Positions 12,101-21,835 of a DNA stretch of 64,000 bases are shown here, in pieces. Where the stretch lies: NCBI RefSeq assembly GCF_021462225.1, contig NC_061818.1:14543276-14607275 (forward strand). Reading direction: 5' to 3'. Position 1 is the stretch's first letter; every line of letters begins with the position of its first letter. The position numbers and the translations under genes are program-made. Under the pieces are notes generated by a model. It was not told the origin of the DNA, searched no databases, and saw only the letters and a list, made by a program, of their open reading frames with translations. Source of the stretch: Girardinichthys multiradiatus. Lineage: Eukaryota > Chordata > Actinopteri > Cyprinodontiformes > Goodeidae.

Positions 12101-15100
12101 TTTCCACGTTTATTTGCTACAGCTGATTTGGTTATAACTATGAAACCTATCTACAAAACAAGCACAGATTATGAAACTCGCAAATGAAGTAAAACATAAC
12201 TTGGAAACATTTAAATACAGGGTATTCTTGGCTGTGTCAGTGAAGAACAAAACATCCTGTTTTCTGCAAGACATGACCTCCAATTCAGCTACATATCTGT
12301 AACTGAAAGGGACAATAAAACCAATACCAGTGCTGCTATCTTTCGCTATTATCTATTCTGTGATTACACAGTTTCAAAGCCATACGAAGCTATGTCCTCA
12401 GATAAACCTGTAGATTTAGGAGAGGATTGAGCATGACAGCATTTCGTAGGTTATAAACATGTTACAGCGTAAGAATGGCCAATTTAGAAAATGAAGATCA
12501 AATAATACAAATATAGAGAATTAATGCTCAACACTGGTGCATTCAGAACAACAAGAACTTTAACTGCATGTTTAGAGCTAAACCTTAAAGGTTTAGTCAC
12601 GTTTTATTGATGCTTGGAATCTGCAAAATGGTCCGGTCCACTGCACTCCATGTTCCTTGGAGAGAGATACTGCAATATTGATGATGATGAATATTGATAT
12701 TATTTAACAGTGATGAACAGATAGAAACCTAAAGGGTAAAAAAAACTATCACTATAAAGTCAATACCAATTTCTCTAAGGCCAATGAAAGTCCATCCATA
12801 TGCCCTCACATAATTTTGGCATGCAGAATTAGAACGCATGGCACCTAATATGTTATAGACCACCAAATGTTGGATACAGGTGATTGGCATATTGCAAACA
12901 TTAAAATTTCAATCTCTTAGTCTTTTATATTGAGCAGCTCTACCGTGCACCAATCATGCATGTGTGTTAGCTACAATTTTATCCAAGATGGAAAACATTC
13001 AATCTTTTTTAGTTCAATTTACCTATAGGGCCCATTTCGACAGCAAGGAAAATTGAACAGAAACCAGGGTAGTTTCTGGGGACATTATTTACCTCCCTCT
13101 GTTTCCACTGCATCTATCAAGGTAAAAATTAATTCCCAGGGTAAAAATTTCCCTTACAAAAATGCCACAATAAGAATGTGATACTTCTTTATTTGCCAAG
13201 ATGGAGTTTTGTGGAGGAAGACTTCTAAGCATTAAGGACAGGTTATATTTGATCTTATAAGGAAAAGGAAAAGTGAGTAAATTCTGCAGTTAAAAAGCTA
13301 AACTGCTTCAGTTCTGAGGCCCAAAAATACCAGATTTCAAGTGAAGCTGCTTTGTGCCTTTTGTTTCTGCTCCTCTGGGACACGTCGGTAGGCTTTAATT
13401 ATTCCAAATCTGTGAATGTGACAGAAATCCTGACGTGGGATGACTCAGTTATAAACAGAGCAGGGTAAATAAGAAGGGAAAACAAGCTCCAGTGTTGCAG
13501 CAGGTTCTGTGACTCTAGAGAGCGCCATTAAAAAACTGGACAAAAATACACACCAATAGCTGTTATCAGAAAAAGTGACTGTCCAGGCTGTGTTTACTAA
13601 TCCACAAAACTGTCTGGCATTTCAGTGAATAAAAGGTTATTACTGGCCACTGGCATAAGGTAGCTGGATTGCTGTACAGATTCTGATTGCTGTTATAATA
13701 AAACATAAACATATTAGTGTTTTCTCTATCATAAAATATGAATCTCTGTGTTTTTCCCACTTCTCATGTCAGTATTAAGTACATTTTGCATTTATATTGA
13801 AGGGAAAACAGAATCACACAAGGTAGTTCTGTTCAAGTCTATTAAAACTCTTTAAAGTTATAGAACAACCACATTTTCTCATAACATTATCTCATAAAAG
13901 ATGTTGCCACCTGCGTCCAGCTTTTTATTAGCGCCCTCTAGAGTCACAAAATCTGACCCAGAATCTGGAGTCAAAATGAACCTATAACAATGCTTCATAA
14001 TGCTGCTAAATTAACATTGACTATTAAAGATATAATAATATCTTATGTGATATTTATTTTCTTTTTTTGAAATGTAAACTCAAGCAAAAATATAAACACC
14101 CACTACAATCAGTAATAGTTTAAAGTGTTTGGTAACAAGTTGGTTAAGCTAATAGCTTGTCTTAGTTGGGCTATCTGCTCTGGTAGCTAACCTGGAATTG
14201 CATGCCGCTCATAGGCTGCCAACAGTAGCTTTGAAACCGCTTTAAGTTCACAAGAGTTCATAAGAGTTCATAAGAGTTCATAAGAGTGATGAGTTGTGCT
14301 TGTTCAGCTTCCGAATCATGACTTATTAGCAGTTTTTGTGCCTGAAAATATTTCCCAACAGCAAAATGCATCTTTCTTGTAAGTAAATGCAAACTGTAGT
14401 AGCCTTCTTTCAGTCAGCTGACTGGCAATACACAGAGAGAGATGGCAGACACTGTGTTGCTCTCAGCTCCATGCAGCTGAAGAAAACTCAGGTGACACCC
14501 AGGAACTTTCTCTGGCATCCCATTAATAGTACTTTAAACTCCAGGAACCATTTGATGAAAATGTGATCGGTTTTGAAACCATAACTTTTTAAAACCGTGG
14601 TATACCTGGATACCAGTAACCAGCCCATGTCTATTGACATCAACAGTCTCCTCATTGTACATAAAAAATAAAAAAAATAAATAAAAACACAAATAGGTCC
14701 AGTTTCTATTCAATTACATACAATCCATTTCAGTCCAAATGCACTCTATGCAAACCAGTTTGTTCAAGTGATCCAACTTACAGTTTGTGGCACACAATCT
14801 AATACAGGGCTTGTATTTCACTGTGGGTTCATGGCGTTTGTGATGATGCCTTAAAAAACATTAATGCGAGAAATCATTGTGCATATGACAGAGATCCTAT
14901 TTATGTGGTTCAACAATCACATGCAAAGCAGGAAAACACAAAGATTTTCAGTGAAAAGTAGGAGAACAGAACCTGTTTGGTTGACATCAAGTGGTAACTC
15001 AGCTGTGATGCAGGTAGGTACAAATAGACTAAGTGGACTTAATGAGGTGAAGGACAGCAGCAGATATAAGTAAGATCTCAATTTTTATCTGAAGCCTTGA

Positions 15101-17659
15101 AGCAGTGAAGGACAGGACTATTATGGGCTTGCTGCTTAACTTCTGTCTTTATTATAATATTTTATCTCAGCACAAATCATTTATAGAGATAAATATAGAC
15201 ACACCCTGCAGCAGCTCAGTAGATTACGTCAGAGGAAGGGGTGCAATAAAAAGCAAATAGCATCCCTGAGTAGAGCTCATAAAGATGAAACGTCATAAAT
15301 GGAAAATAAAGGTTACTGTCCTCATGCAATTAAGACACCATCAATCAACATCAATGGTAATAAAGCAAACAGGAAGCCATGCAAAATGCATTCATTCATT
15401 AGTGTAATCCTGAAAACAGTACCACAGAAACCAGTGTACCATCCCACTATAGCCATTGAAGCAGATTCTGGAGACATTCAGAACCAGTGGCAGCTCTGTA
15501 GGATTGAAATAGATCTATATTCTGCAGATTTTGGATACAATGCAGAGATGACAAATTTCAAATCAGCAAACACCACAGTAACGCATTCGCCAGCTACCCC
15601 CATTGTACTGTACATACGGACACTTTATTTGGACACACACTGGTCCACCTCCACAGGGGGCCAATGGGACAATGCAGCTCCTAGACCCCAAAGCTTCGGA
15701 TGAGCTGACATTAACAGGGGACGCATAAATCCGCCTTACAGACAACAGTTTCCAAAAGATAATAAGTTATGTAAGCTGAGGTGCAGTAGCTCGGCAAATG
15801 ATGGGGAGATAATAATGAGTTGTCCAAATTCTTTCTAAGAAATTGTTAGAAAACACATCCTATTATTTCTGTAACCGATTAGATTTACTCCAGATGAACA
15901 GGCTTAAAAATAGTTAAAGTGTCTCAATCTGTTGGGTATGAGTCAGGTGCAGACATTATAAAGCTGGAGCTCGCCTGTCAGTCCATTATTTGTCCCTTCT
16001 CTTTCACACCATCTGTACACTCCTCCCGGTTGACAACCATTCTGTCAAAAGGTTACAGTTTCTGAAGATGAGGAATGTATTTTTAGGGCCACTTACATTG
16101 TTAGGAAAAATCATTTCTTTTCAACTACAGGAAATGCTTATCCCTGAATAGAATAAAGAGATGTCTTACCATACACAGACACAGATTTACTTGATTTGGA
16201 AGAACTTTAGATTAAGTCTCATTGGCTATGTTTGCAACACCTCCCACCAATCCACAGGACTAAAATAAATGTGATTAGATTTAAACTCCCTCCACTATGT
16301 CTGTCACGTTTTTATAAACCAACAAAATGTAGTTCCAGTCATTCTGCTTGAGGGTTTTTAGTTAACATTAATTGCTCACAAGAGTTAACAATTTTTTCGT
16401 CAAAAAAATGAACACCACTCCACCTCCTGCTGTTGTTTGTTGCTTTATTTTGTAAAAAAAAAAAAAAATCCCAAAAAACTGCCAAAATCTATAAAGTGGA
16501 ATCCTCTTAAATTGCCAGTGTATGTATTTCTTTTAATTTTTTGATTTAACCAGGTAAGTTATTCAGAACAAATCCTTATTTACAATAACAACTCGTTCCT
16601 GTCTTTTACTGCAGCATAACTGATTTAATTTTGGGAATATTGAACATAAGTTGAGCAGAGTGTGTACTATAGGGGGTCATAGAAGCATGTAACAAATGAC
16701 GACAGGATACATTAGACATTTCTAAATAAACACAAAGCAATGGATTTTCCTTTGGTTTTATAAGGATGACCAGTTTATAGTAGTATACAGATGAAATGAA
16801 ACATATGCATAGAAAAGACTGTGTCCAAACAGCATCAGGCAGGAATCTGTCCATTCAAATGGGAAATATTTGGACGCTGCACTGACTGGCATTGCACCAT
16901 TTGTTCAGAGCTTTTGGTCTTTGCCAAATTTGCTCAGTGGGTCCAAGTTTGCAGAGTTCAGCGTTTGAGCGGTTATCTCTGCAAAACAAGCTTGGCAAAA
17001 TAGGCGGCTATGGAGGTGCAACAAACAGGAGAAAACAAACGTCACAATGACATTTCGGAGAACTTTTTATCAGATATTTTTTGCAACAGTGTTACTTAAA
17101 GGAAAGTAGACAGGCTTTCTCAAACGTGCCATTTATTACTTGTTCAAATTTGTTTTTGTTTTTTTCTCTTATTTTGATATGTTCCAAACACTGCAATTTA
17201 GTCCCCAATGTTCCCGAAGATTTTATTTTTAATAAACCATAAAGAAAAAAAGTCCAGTCATAGGCGGGTCAGAAAACTGACAGCAGTCTATAAATATTTT
17301 CATAATAATTGTATATGCTTCCTGATAATTACAGGAATCATTTACAATTTCCAGCAAAAATGTCTTATTTGGTAATAATAATAATTATAATGTTCATAAA
17401 TATGAGAAATCAGTTTGTTTTTGTTAAATAAAACTAATGCTAATAAATAATCGCTGTCATGGACCAGACTCTTTGGTCGTCAGGATGAAAACAGCAGTCA
17501 GACTCTGGAAACGGGCCAACGTTTAGTAAACAACACCGAGCAGTGTGGACAGCCACAGGTCCACTTACCATCTATGTCTCCTAACGTGAATTCGTCCCCC
17601 AATTCCGCTAAAGTCGAGTCCATGGTCTCCATGGGAGAGACGTACTCTCCGGGGTCCAT
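1..17659 (-). CDS. srebf2: srebf2, sterol regulatory element-binding protein 2 (5' nine coding exons; runs off the left edge)
   Basis: The product is an ER-membrane transcription factor precursor. Its N-terminal bHLH-zipper half is released by site-1 and site-2 proteases and activates sterol synthesis and uptake genes. Coding exons, in order of transcription: 17659-17569, 8078-7702, 3526-3334, 3230-3070, 2915-2763, 2681-2400, 2310-2196, 443-292, 193-1. All junctions are GT-AG and join in one open frame of about 572 residues. Visible parts: acidic N-terminus (residues 1-45), Gln/Pro/Thr-rich region (about 60-320), basic helix-loop-helix from about 384 with the SREBP-type Tyr in EKRYRSS (about 398), leucine zipper to about 457, the MSPPASDSG motif, DRSR at 523-526, then the first membrane segment (about 526-546). 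[18 protein letters not shown] and the SPPASDSG stretch favour paralogue 2 over SREBF1. The second membrane segment, the regulatory domain and the intron that hosts miR-33 in mammals would lie beyond position 1. Confidence 0.95.
292..443 (-). CDS. srebf2: srebf2 coding exon 8 (linker before the membrane)
   Basis: 152 bases, residues 458-508. Contains [27 protein letters not shown]; the mammalian protein has the same block. The segment between the zipper and this block looks shorter than in mammals. The acceptor is TATCCCAG at 450-444 and the donor GTAAAG at 291. Confidence 0.9.
444..1059. other. srebf2 intron 8, 3' part, with a degenerate MITE-like stretch
   Basis: No exon seen. Positions about 780-925 (text like TCCTGCATGTTTCATACG and CACACCTGATTTGAATG) resemble the non-autonomous repeat also found near 56.35-56.65 and 58.86-59.2 kb. 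Confidence 0.4.
1060..1975 (-). mobile_element. RTE-like LINE fragment (endonuclease region only), truncated at both ends
   Basis: Nearly the same sequence as 54726-55665 in this window. It encodes part of an apurinic-type endonuclease: [22 protein letters not shown] and ADHHLVVSW are visible in a minus-strand frame (1041-1964). It lacks about 46 bases present in the other copy (junction near 1859), which shifts the frame. Both the 5' start and the reverse transcriptase with 3' end are missing. It lies in srebf2 intron 8 in the same orientation as the gene. Confidence 0.88.
2196..2310 (-). CDS. srebf2: srebf2 coding exon 7 (helix 2 and leucine zipper)
   Basis: 115 bases, residues 420-458. 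[19 protein letters not shown] (helix 2) runs into the zipper [18 protein letters not shown]. The donor GTAAGG is at 2195. The phase-1 end pairs with the exon at 443. Confidence 0.95.
2400..2681 (-). CDS. srebf2: srebf2 coding exon 6 (basic region and helix 1)
   Basis: 282 bases, residues 326-419. After TVPVMMGGG and a linker it holds the DNA-binding basic region and helix 1: [19 protein letters not shown] and [14 protein letters not shown]. The Tyr in place of the Arg usual in bHLH proteins is the residue that lets SREBPs bind both E-boxes and sterol regulatory elements. Confidence 0.96.
2763..2915 (-). CDS. srebf2: srebf2 coding exon 5
   Basis: 153 bases, residues 275-325, phase 0 on both sides. 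Contains [15 protein letters not shown], strongly conserved in SREBP-2. The acceptor is TTTCTAG and the donor GTATGC. Confidence 0.93.
3070..3230 (-). CDS. srebf2: srebf2 coding exon 4
   Basis: 161 bases, residues 221-274: [20 protein letters not shown], a clear SREBP-2 signature, then a Gln/Met-rich stretch. The donor GTAAGT is at 3069. Phases on both sides are consistent. Confidence 0.92.
3334..3526 (-). CDS. srebf2: srebf2 coding exon 3
   Basis: 193 bases, residues 157-220, Gln/Thr/His-rich, ending SPASGFQ. The acceptor follows a short pyrimidine tract (AG at 3528-3527) and the donor is GTGAGT. The phase-1 end matches the next exon. The 4.2 kb intron upstream contains the near-full-length LINE. 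Confidence 0.9.
3733..7105 (-). mobile_element. Near-full-length CR1/L2/Rex1-type non-LTR retrotransposon
   Basis: Lies in srebf2 intron 2, sense to the gene. On its own strand it has a short leader, one long ORF (endonuclease plus reverse transcriptase, 7081-4063), about 330 bases of 3' UTR, and a tail of four GAATCA units (TGATTC when read in the element's direction, 3733-3757) next to the common fish LINE ending CTTGGCAATAAAGC. The tail type and single ORF fit the jockey superfamily. I cannot separate L2 from Rex1 by eye. No convincing target-site duplication was found. Confidence 0.85.
4063..7081 (-). pseudogene. LINE endonuclease-reverse transcriptase, one frameshift near the N-terminus
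   Basis: The main open frame is 931 codons (6858-4063). The family start appears to be the ATG at 7081 ([11 protein letters not shown]), in another frame, with a one-base shift near 6868 where GSAH should run into [10 protein letters not shown]. Endonuclease motifs: [16 protein letters not shown] and GQSDHIM. Reverse transcriptase motifs: [43 protein letters not shown] and KFADDTTL with the catalytic Asp pair. Apart from the shift the frame is clean, so the copy is young. It might still translate from an internal start, which is inference. Confidence 0.85.
7165..7620. mobile_element. Tc1-like element relic (ends only)
   Basis: Left part ACATTTTGCCACTTTACAACC and AATGTGACAGACTAACGCAAAG-like text, right part GGGGGGCTGAATACATGC followed by inverted-repeat text. 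These are the two ends of a degenerate Tc1 family also seen at 18.3, 31.2, 39.2, 45.9 and 58.7 kb. The transposase body is deleted. The LINE at 3733-7105 abuts it. Confidence 0.55.
7702..8078 (-). CDS. srebf2: srebf2 coding exon 2 (Pro/Gln/Thr-rich activation region)
   Basis: 377 bases, residues 31-156. It starts with [13 protein letters not shown], conserved in SREBP-2, then a low-complexity region rich in Pro, Gln, Ser and Thr. The acceptor AG is at 8080-8079 and the donor GT at 7701-7700. The intron upstream of it is about 9.5 kb and is full of repeats. Confidence 0.92.
8079..10065. other. srebf2 intron 1, 3' part: no host exon; Tc1-like relic at about 8836-9110
   Basis: A+T-rich intron. 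Positions 8836-9110 carry AAGTTCATCTTGCCACCACGA and CCAGGGGTCACCAATAACAG, text typical of a decayed plus-strand Tc1 transposase and terminal region. I recognise nothing else. Confidence 0.4.
10066..10949 (+). pseudogene. SGNH/GDSL-hydrolase-like gene relic with introns, antisense in srebf2 intron 1
   Basis: Four exon-like blocks: 10066-10338, from 10433 (3' end unclear, about 10520), 10677-10731 and 10821-10949, most with consensus splice sites. Block 1 starts [13 protein letters not shown], where GDS-H is the nucleophile motif of SGNH hydrolases, and continues with [16 protein letters not shown]. Block 2 starts [10 protein letters not shown]. Block 3 reads [15 protein letters not shown]. Block 4 reads [17 protein letters not shown], which would hold the catalytic His. 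Joining blocks 3 and 4 at the visible splice sites gives a stop three codons on, and no start exon was found upstream. AATAAA at 11091 is a possible poly(A) signal. I recall similar multicopy uncharacterised fish proteins but cannot name the family. The kept introns argue against a processed retrocopy. Confidence 0.6.
10950..17568. other. srebf2 intron 1, 5' part: repeat-poor by eye, no exon found
   Basis: A+T-rich non-coding DNA. Parts look like old repeats: about 11.45-11.9 kb (a C+G-richer block with GAGTTCGTACTCTAGAACC) and about 13.02-13.17 kb (AGGGCCCATTTCGACAGC onwards). A short tandem array lies at 14241-14287. A small frame at 15299-15703 shows no family resemblance. I see no conserved coding exon. 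Confidence 0.4.
14241..14287. repeat. Short tandem repeat, 10-base unit
   Basis: About four copies of the unit AAGAGTTCAT in tandem, the first with one change. Confidence 0.85.
17569..17659 (-). CDS. srebf2: srebf2 coding exon 1 (start codon)
   Basis: Encodes residues 1-30 plus one base, beginning MDPGEY and containing [12 protein letters not shown], the acidic activation segment of SREBPs. The ATG at 17659 is chosen because the next residues align with the mammalian N-terminus; the open frame extends upstream but is unlike the family. The donor GT is at 17568-17567. The split Glu codon (G|AG) is completed by the exon at 8078. Confidence 0.93.
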
Positions 17660-18065
17660 CCTGTCTGTCAGCGGCTCACCACTCCGGCTATCACCGGAGG
17701 GTCGGAGGAGGGAACAAACAGCAGATAGGTGGACTCCACCTGGGCGTCTCACAGCGCCTTCGGTGGTCTTATCTAATCTGAAAACGTGTCTTTATCAGTA
17801 AAACCTCTCTACAGGACAGAAAGCTAAAGGAAGGCAGAGTTTACCGCCTACAAACCCATCCAAAGCGAATTATTTCCAAGGCGACGCCATCTTGTTTTAC
17901 GCTAATTACGTCATTCACAAACACACTCTCTGGCCCAGAGCGTGATCTGATTGGCTAAACCTCAGCCGTTCCTGTCATGAGACCAGCTGTCCTAGCCCAA
18001 TGAGAAGCTCGTTTTCACTGTGGTCTGATAATACGTCAGCCATCAGAAGCTTGTGTGTCATTTGA
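17660..18065 (-). promoter_or_regulatory. srebf2: srebf2 5' UTR and promoter with CCAAT (NF-Y type) boxes
   Basis: Upstream of the start codon is a moderately GC-rich, CpG-containing 5' leader up to about 17.9 kb. On the minus strand there are two CCAAT-type sites: AGCCAATCAGATCAC (plus-strand GATTGGCT at 17948-17955) and an inverted one (plus AGCCCAATGAGA near 17995). The first is followed directly by ATCACGC, which weakly resembles a sterol regulatory element. Mammalian SREBF2 is autoregulated through an SRE beside an NF-Y site, so the layout is suggestive. Site assignment is inference; no transcription start can be read from sequence. Confidence 0.5.
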
Positions 18066-18344
18066 ATAAACCGCGCCCCCTATCTTCACATAAGAAACCC
18101 ACCTCATGAATCAAATCCACCTCCCATTGTTGAAGGTAGTAAATAAATAACATGTTTAGTTCAACTGACATTCTGAGGATTTTAATAATGTATAATAATA
18201 ACCTGAAGATCCTGTGTTCACAAACATATAAAGGTGAAGATAAAGGTGGTGGCGGGTAGGCCTTTCACTCTCAAACGATACCAAGCTAGGGTTATATGAA
18301 TGAATAGAAATCAATAAAATACCAGAAATACAAACATGTATGTG

Positions 18345-19895
18345 TGAGTGTACAGTGCCTTTATGTGTATATACCCCTTTAAACGGTAATTCATTCCAAA
18401 AAGTGTGGCTTGCATTTGTATTCAGACCCCCTTACTCTGATACCCCAAGATAGTTGCTAGTGCAACCAACTGCTTTATGGAGTAATTTAATTAGTAAATA
18501 AAATCCACCTGTGTGTAATTTAATCTCTGTGTTAATCCAGCTGAGAAGGCCCTAAGAGGTTTGGGAGAGAACATTAATGAACAAACAGCCACATTCAATT
18601 CAAATTCAATTCAAAGATACTTTATTGATCCCTGAGGGGAAATTAGAATTCCAGTACAACCCATCCAAACATACATCATGACACAAGACAATGGGGGGAT
18701 GGGTCACCGAGGCTTTGCTGCCCACTCACAGGTGCTGCCCTTGCTAGATGAGAAAAGAGGCCACATTAGGTAAGTAGAGGGGAAAAAAAACAAACATATT
18801 TCACACTTTATCCTTAGCAGGATACAGTTTGAGATTGCAAAAAAACCTCAGCACAAAGAAGCAACAAGTTTACAAAACAACATTATGCCGGGAACGGTGA
18901 AGGTGGTGTGAGGGATGCATATGTTTATCTTGAGCATGTGTGTGTGTGCAAGTGAGTTTGTACAAGTAAGTCCACGAAGCACTGTTGATGGTTCGTTGGA
19001 ATGTACATCAACCGGCCACAAAGTTCTGAGCAGGTCCACAGATGTCCTCAGGGAAGGGAACACACCGGCCCGGTCAAGGATAAACTTGTGGCAAATTTTA
19101 AATAATCCAAGTTTTGAACGTCACACAGAGTTCTGTTCAATCCATCATCTTAAAATGGAAGGAATATGGTTCAATTCCAAACTTACCGACATGTGGCTGC
19201 CCACATAAACTGACTGGTTGGAAGAGATGGACATTAATAAGAAAATCAGAGAAGAGTGGCAGGAAGACAGATATTAAAAGAAAGCTATAAGATGTCTAGT
19301 TTGCAGACTGCTGAAAGCGATGCAGAGGATACAGCAAATGTGGAAAATGGTGCTCTGGTCAGGTAAAATCAAACTATAACATTTTGGCCTACATGCACAA
19401 ATGCCAACATAACACTTCACAGCACCCATTGTGAAATAAGGTGGTGAGAGAATAATGCTGTGGGAAACATTTCTTCAGCAGTGCCAATCCTAGAAAATAT
19501 GTTAGAAGCTGCAAAAGACTAGCGAGAATGTAGTGGAGATTCAGCTTCTAGCAGGACAGTAACCCTAAACATACAGCGGAAAGGTAAGATCCAAGCATTT
19601 TAAAGTGTTCAAATGGCTCAGTCAATATCCAGACCTAAATCCAATTGGAGAATCTGTGGCAATACTTTTTCATTTATGTTCATAGATGCTATTTATCTTA
19701 TCTGACAGAGCTTGAGAAAGACATACAAAAAATTCAGTCTCTGAATGTGCAAAGCTGGTGAACGTTAGTCAGACAAAATATTGACCTAGAGAGACAAAAA
19801 AGAAATGCATGCCATGCTTTTCAGATTTTTATTTTCAAAACATTTTGGAAACCATACATCATTTTCCTATGAGTTGGTCTGCCACATCAAATCTT
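18345..19895 (+). mobile_element. Degenerate Tc1-like element, interrupted by a LINE 3' fragment
   Basis: Left end ACAGTGCCTTTATG onward with AGTGTGGCTTGCATTTGTATT; right end with the inverse (TCAGATTTTTATTTTCAAAAC). The body carries decayed transposase text, e.g. TCAATATCCAGACCTAAATCC (the S-P-D-L-N-P motif region). No useful open frame remains. The insertion at about 18592-19050 splits it. Confidence 0.7.
18592..19050 (-). mobile_element. 5'-truncated LINE 3' end inserted in a Tc1 relic
   Basis: Begins (element 3' end) with repeats of ATTCAATTCAA and then AGATACTTTATTGATCCCTGAGGGGAAATT, a 3' terminal sequence very common in fish. It ends where Tc1 text resumes (GGAACACACCGG). The family cannot be named by eye beyond a CR1/L2/Rex1-like 3' end. 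Confidence 0.6.
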
Positions 19896-20274
19896 CACAC
19901 AGTACACAAATCAGAAAGGAAGTTTCTGATGAACTCAAAAGCATTTATTGATTAAAATCAGAAGTAATTAATAGTTTTATATCATTAGTATTAAAGAAAT
20001 AGTCCCAAATAATAAGTCAAAGGAACTCAAATACTAATTGCCTAATAAACAAGCACAACACAATCTCTAAACTCAATTATGAAAAGTAAGATTTTCATGG
20101 CTTGAACTGCTTAAAGAGAACGCTTTATTACAATAGTGAAATATGTAAAACAGCTTCTACTGCTCAGACAACACTCGCTGCTTTGCTAGAAGTGCGACCC
20201 CTGCAGCTTTTTAAATGTTTATGAATCTTCAGTGCTTCTGCTTCATTTTAACCCACATTACTGCAACAAAACTA

Positions 20275-21833
20275 CACTGCTCAAAAAAATAAAGGGAACA
20301 CTTAAACAACACAATATAACGCCAAGTGAATCAAACTTCTGTGAAATCAAACTGTCCTCTTAGGAAGCAACACTGATTGACAATCAATTTCACAGCTGTT
20401 GTTCAAATGGAATAGACAACAGGGGGAAATCTTTGGTGATTAGCAAAACACACTCAATAAAGGAGTGGTTCTGCAGGTGGGGACCACAGACCACTTCTCA
20501 GTACCGATGCTTTCTGGCTGATGTTTTGGTCCCTTTTGAATGTTGGTGGTGCTTTCACACTTGTGGTAGCATGAGACGGACTCTACAACCCACACAAGTG
20601 GCTCAGGTAGTGCAGCTCATCCAGGATGCCACATCAATGTGAGCTGTGGCAAGAAGGTTTGCTGTGTCTCTCAGCGTAGTGTCCAGAACCTGGAGGCGCT
20701 ACCAGGAGACAGGCCAGTACACCAGGAGACGTGGTGGAGGCCGTAGGACAACAACCCAGCAGCAGGACCGCTACCTCCGCCTTTGTGCAAGGAGGAACAA
20801 GAGGAGCACTGCCAGAGCCCTGCAAGATGACCTCCAGCAGGCCACAAATGTGCATGTGTTTGCACAAACGGTTAGAAACCGACTCCATGAGGATGGTATG
20901 AGGTCCCGACGTCCACAAATGGGGGTTGTGGTCACAGCCCAACACCGTGCAGAACGCTTGGCATTTGCCAGAGAACACCAGGATTGGCAAATTCGCCACT
21001 GGCGCCCTGTGCTCTTCACAGATGAAAGCAGGTTCACACTGAGCACATGTGACAGACGTGACAGAGTCTGGAGACACCGTGGAGAGCGATCTGCTGCCTG
21101 CAACATCCTTCAACATGACTGGTTTGGCAGTGGGTCAGTAATGGTGTGGGGTGGCATTTCTTTCCGTGTGCTTGCCAGAGGTAACCTGACTACCATTAGG
21201 TACCGAGATGAGATCCTCAGACCCCTTGTGAGACCATATGCTGGTGCGGTTGACCCTGGGTTCCTCCTAATGCAGGACAATGCTGGACCTCATGTGGCTG
21301 GAGTGTGTCAGCAGTTCCTGCAAGATGAAGACATTGAAGCTATGGACTGGCCCGCCCGTTCCCCAGACCTGAATCCAATTGAGCACATCTGGGACATCAT
21401 GTCTTGCTCCATCCACCAACGTCACGTTGCACCACAGACTGTCCAGGAGTTGGCGGATGCTTTAGTCCAGGTCTGGGAGGAGATCCCTCAGGAGACCATC
21501 CACCGTCTCATCAGGAGCATGCCCAGGCGTTGTAGGGAGGTCATACAGGCACGTGGAGGCCACACACAATACTGAGCCTCATTTTGACTTGTTTTAAGGA
21601 CATTACATCAAAGTTGGGTCAGCCTGTAGTGTGTTTTTCCACTTTAATTTTGTGTGTGACTCCAAATCCAAGCCTCCATTGGTTAATAAATTTGATTTCC
21701 ATTGATGATTTTTGTGTGATTTTGTTGTCAACACATTAAACTTTGTACAGAACAAAGTATTCAATGAGAATATTTCATTCATTCAGATCCAGGATGTGTT
21801 ATTTGAGTGTTCCCTTTATTTTTTTGAGCAGTG
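20275..21833 (+). mobile_element. Nearly intact Tc1/mariner element with TA target duplication
   Basis: 1559 bases, flanked by TA at 20273-20274 and 21834-21835. The terminal inverted repeats match over about 27 bases: CACTGCTCAAAAAAATAAAG and on to GGAACACT, inverted at the right end. It carries one transposase gene (20571-21578). The intact ends and clean long frame show a young insertion between srebf2 and the GIMAP gene. Confidence 0.95.
20571..21578 (+). pseudogene. Tc1 transposase with a single in-frame stop
   Basis: The frame starts at the ATG at 20571 (MRRTLQPTQ). A TGA at 20640-20642, just after DATSM, interrupts it, and it then stays open for 309 codons to 21575. The N-terminal paired-like helix-turn-helix has [19 protein letters not shown]. 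The catalytic domain has the DD34E landmarks: LFTDESRF (first Asp), LMQDNAGPH (second Asp) and [12 protein letters not shown] (Glu). Related copies have CGA (Arg) where TGA stands here, so a CpG-to-TpG change is the likely lesion. An internal start would lose part of the DNA-binding domain. Confidence 0.92.
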
Positions 21834-21835
21834 TA

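Noticed and set aside
15299..15703. 134-codon plus-strand frame in srebf2 intron 1
   Set aside because: No family resemblance, no flanking splice sites of quality, ordinary A+T-rich composition.
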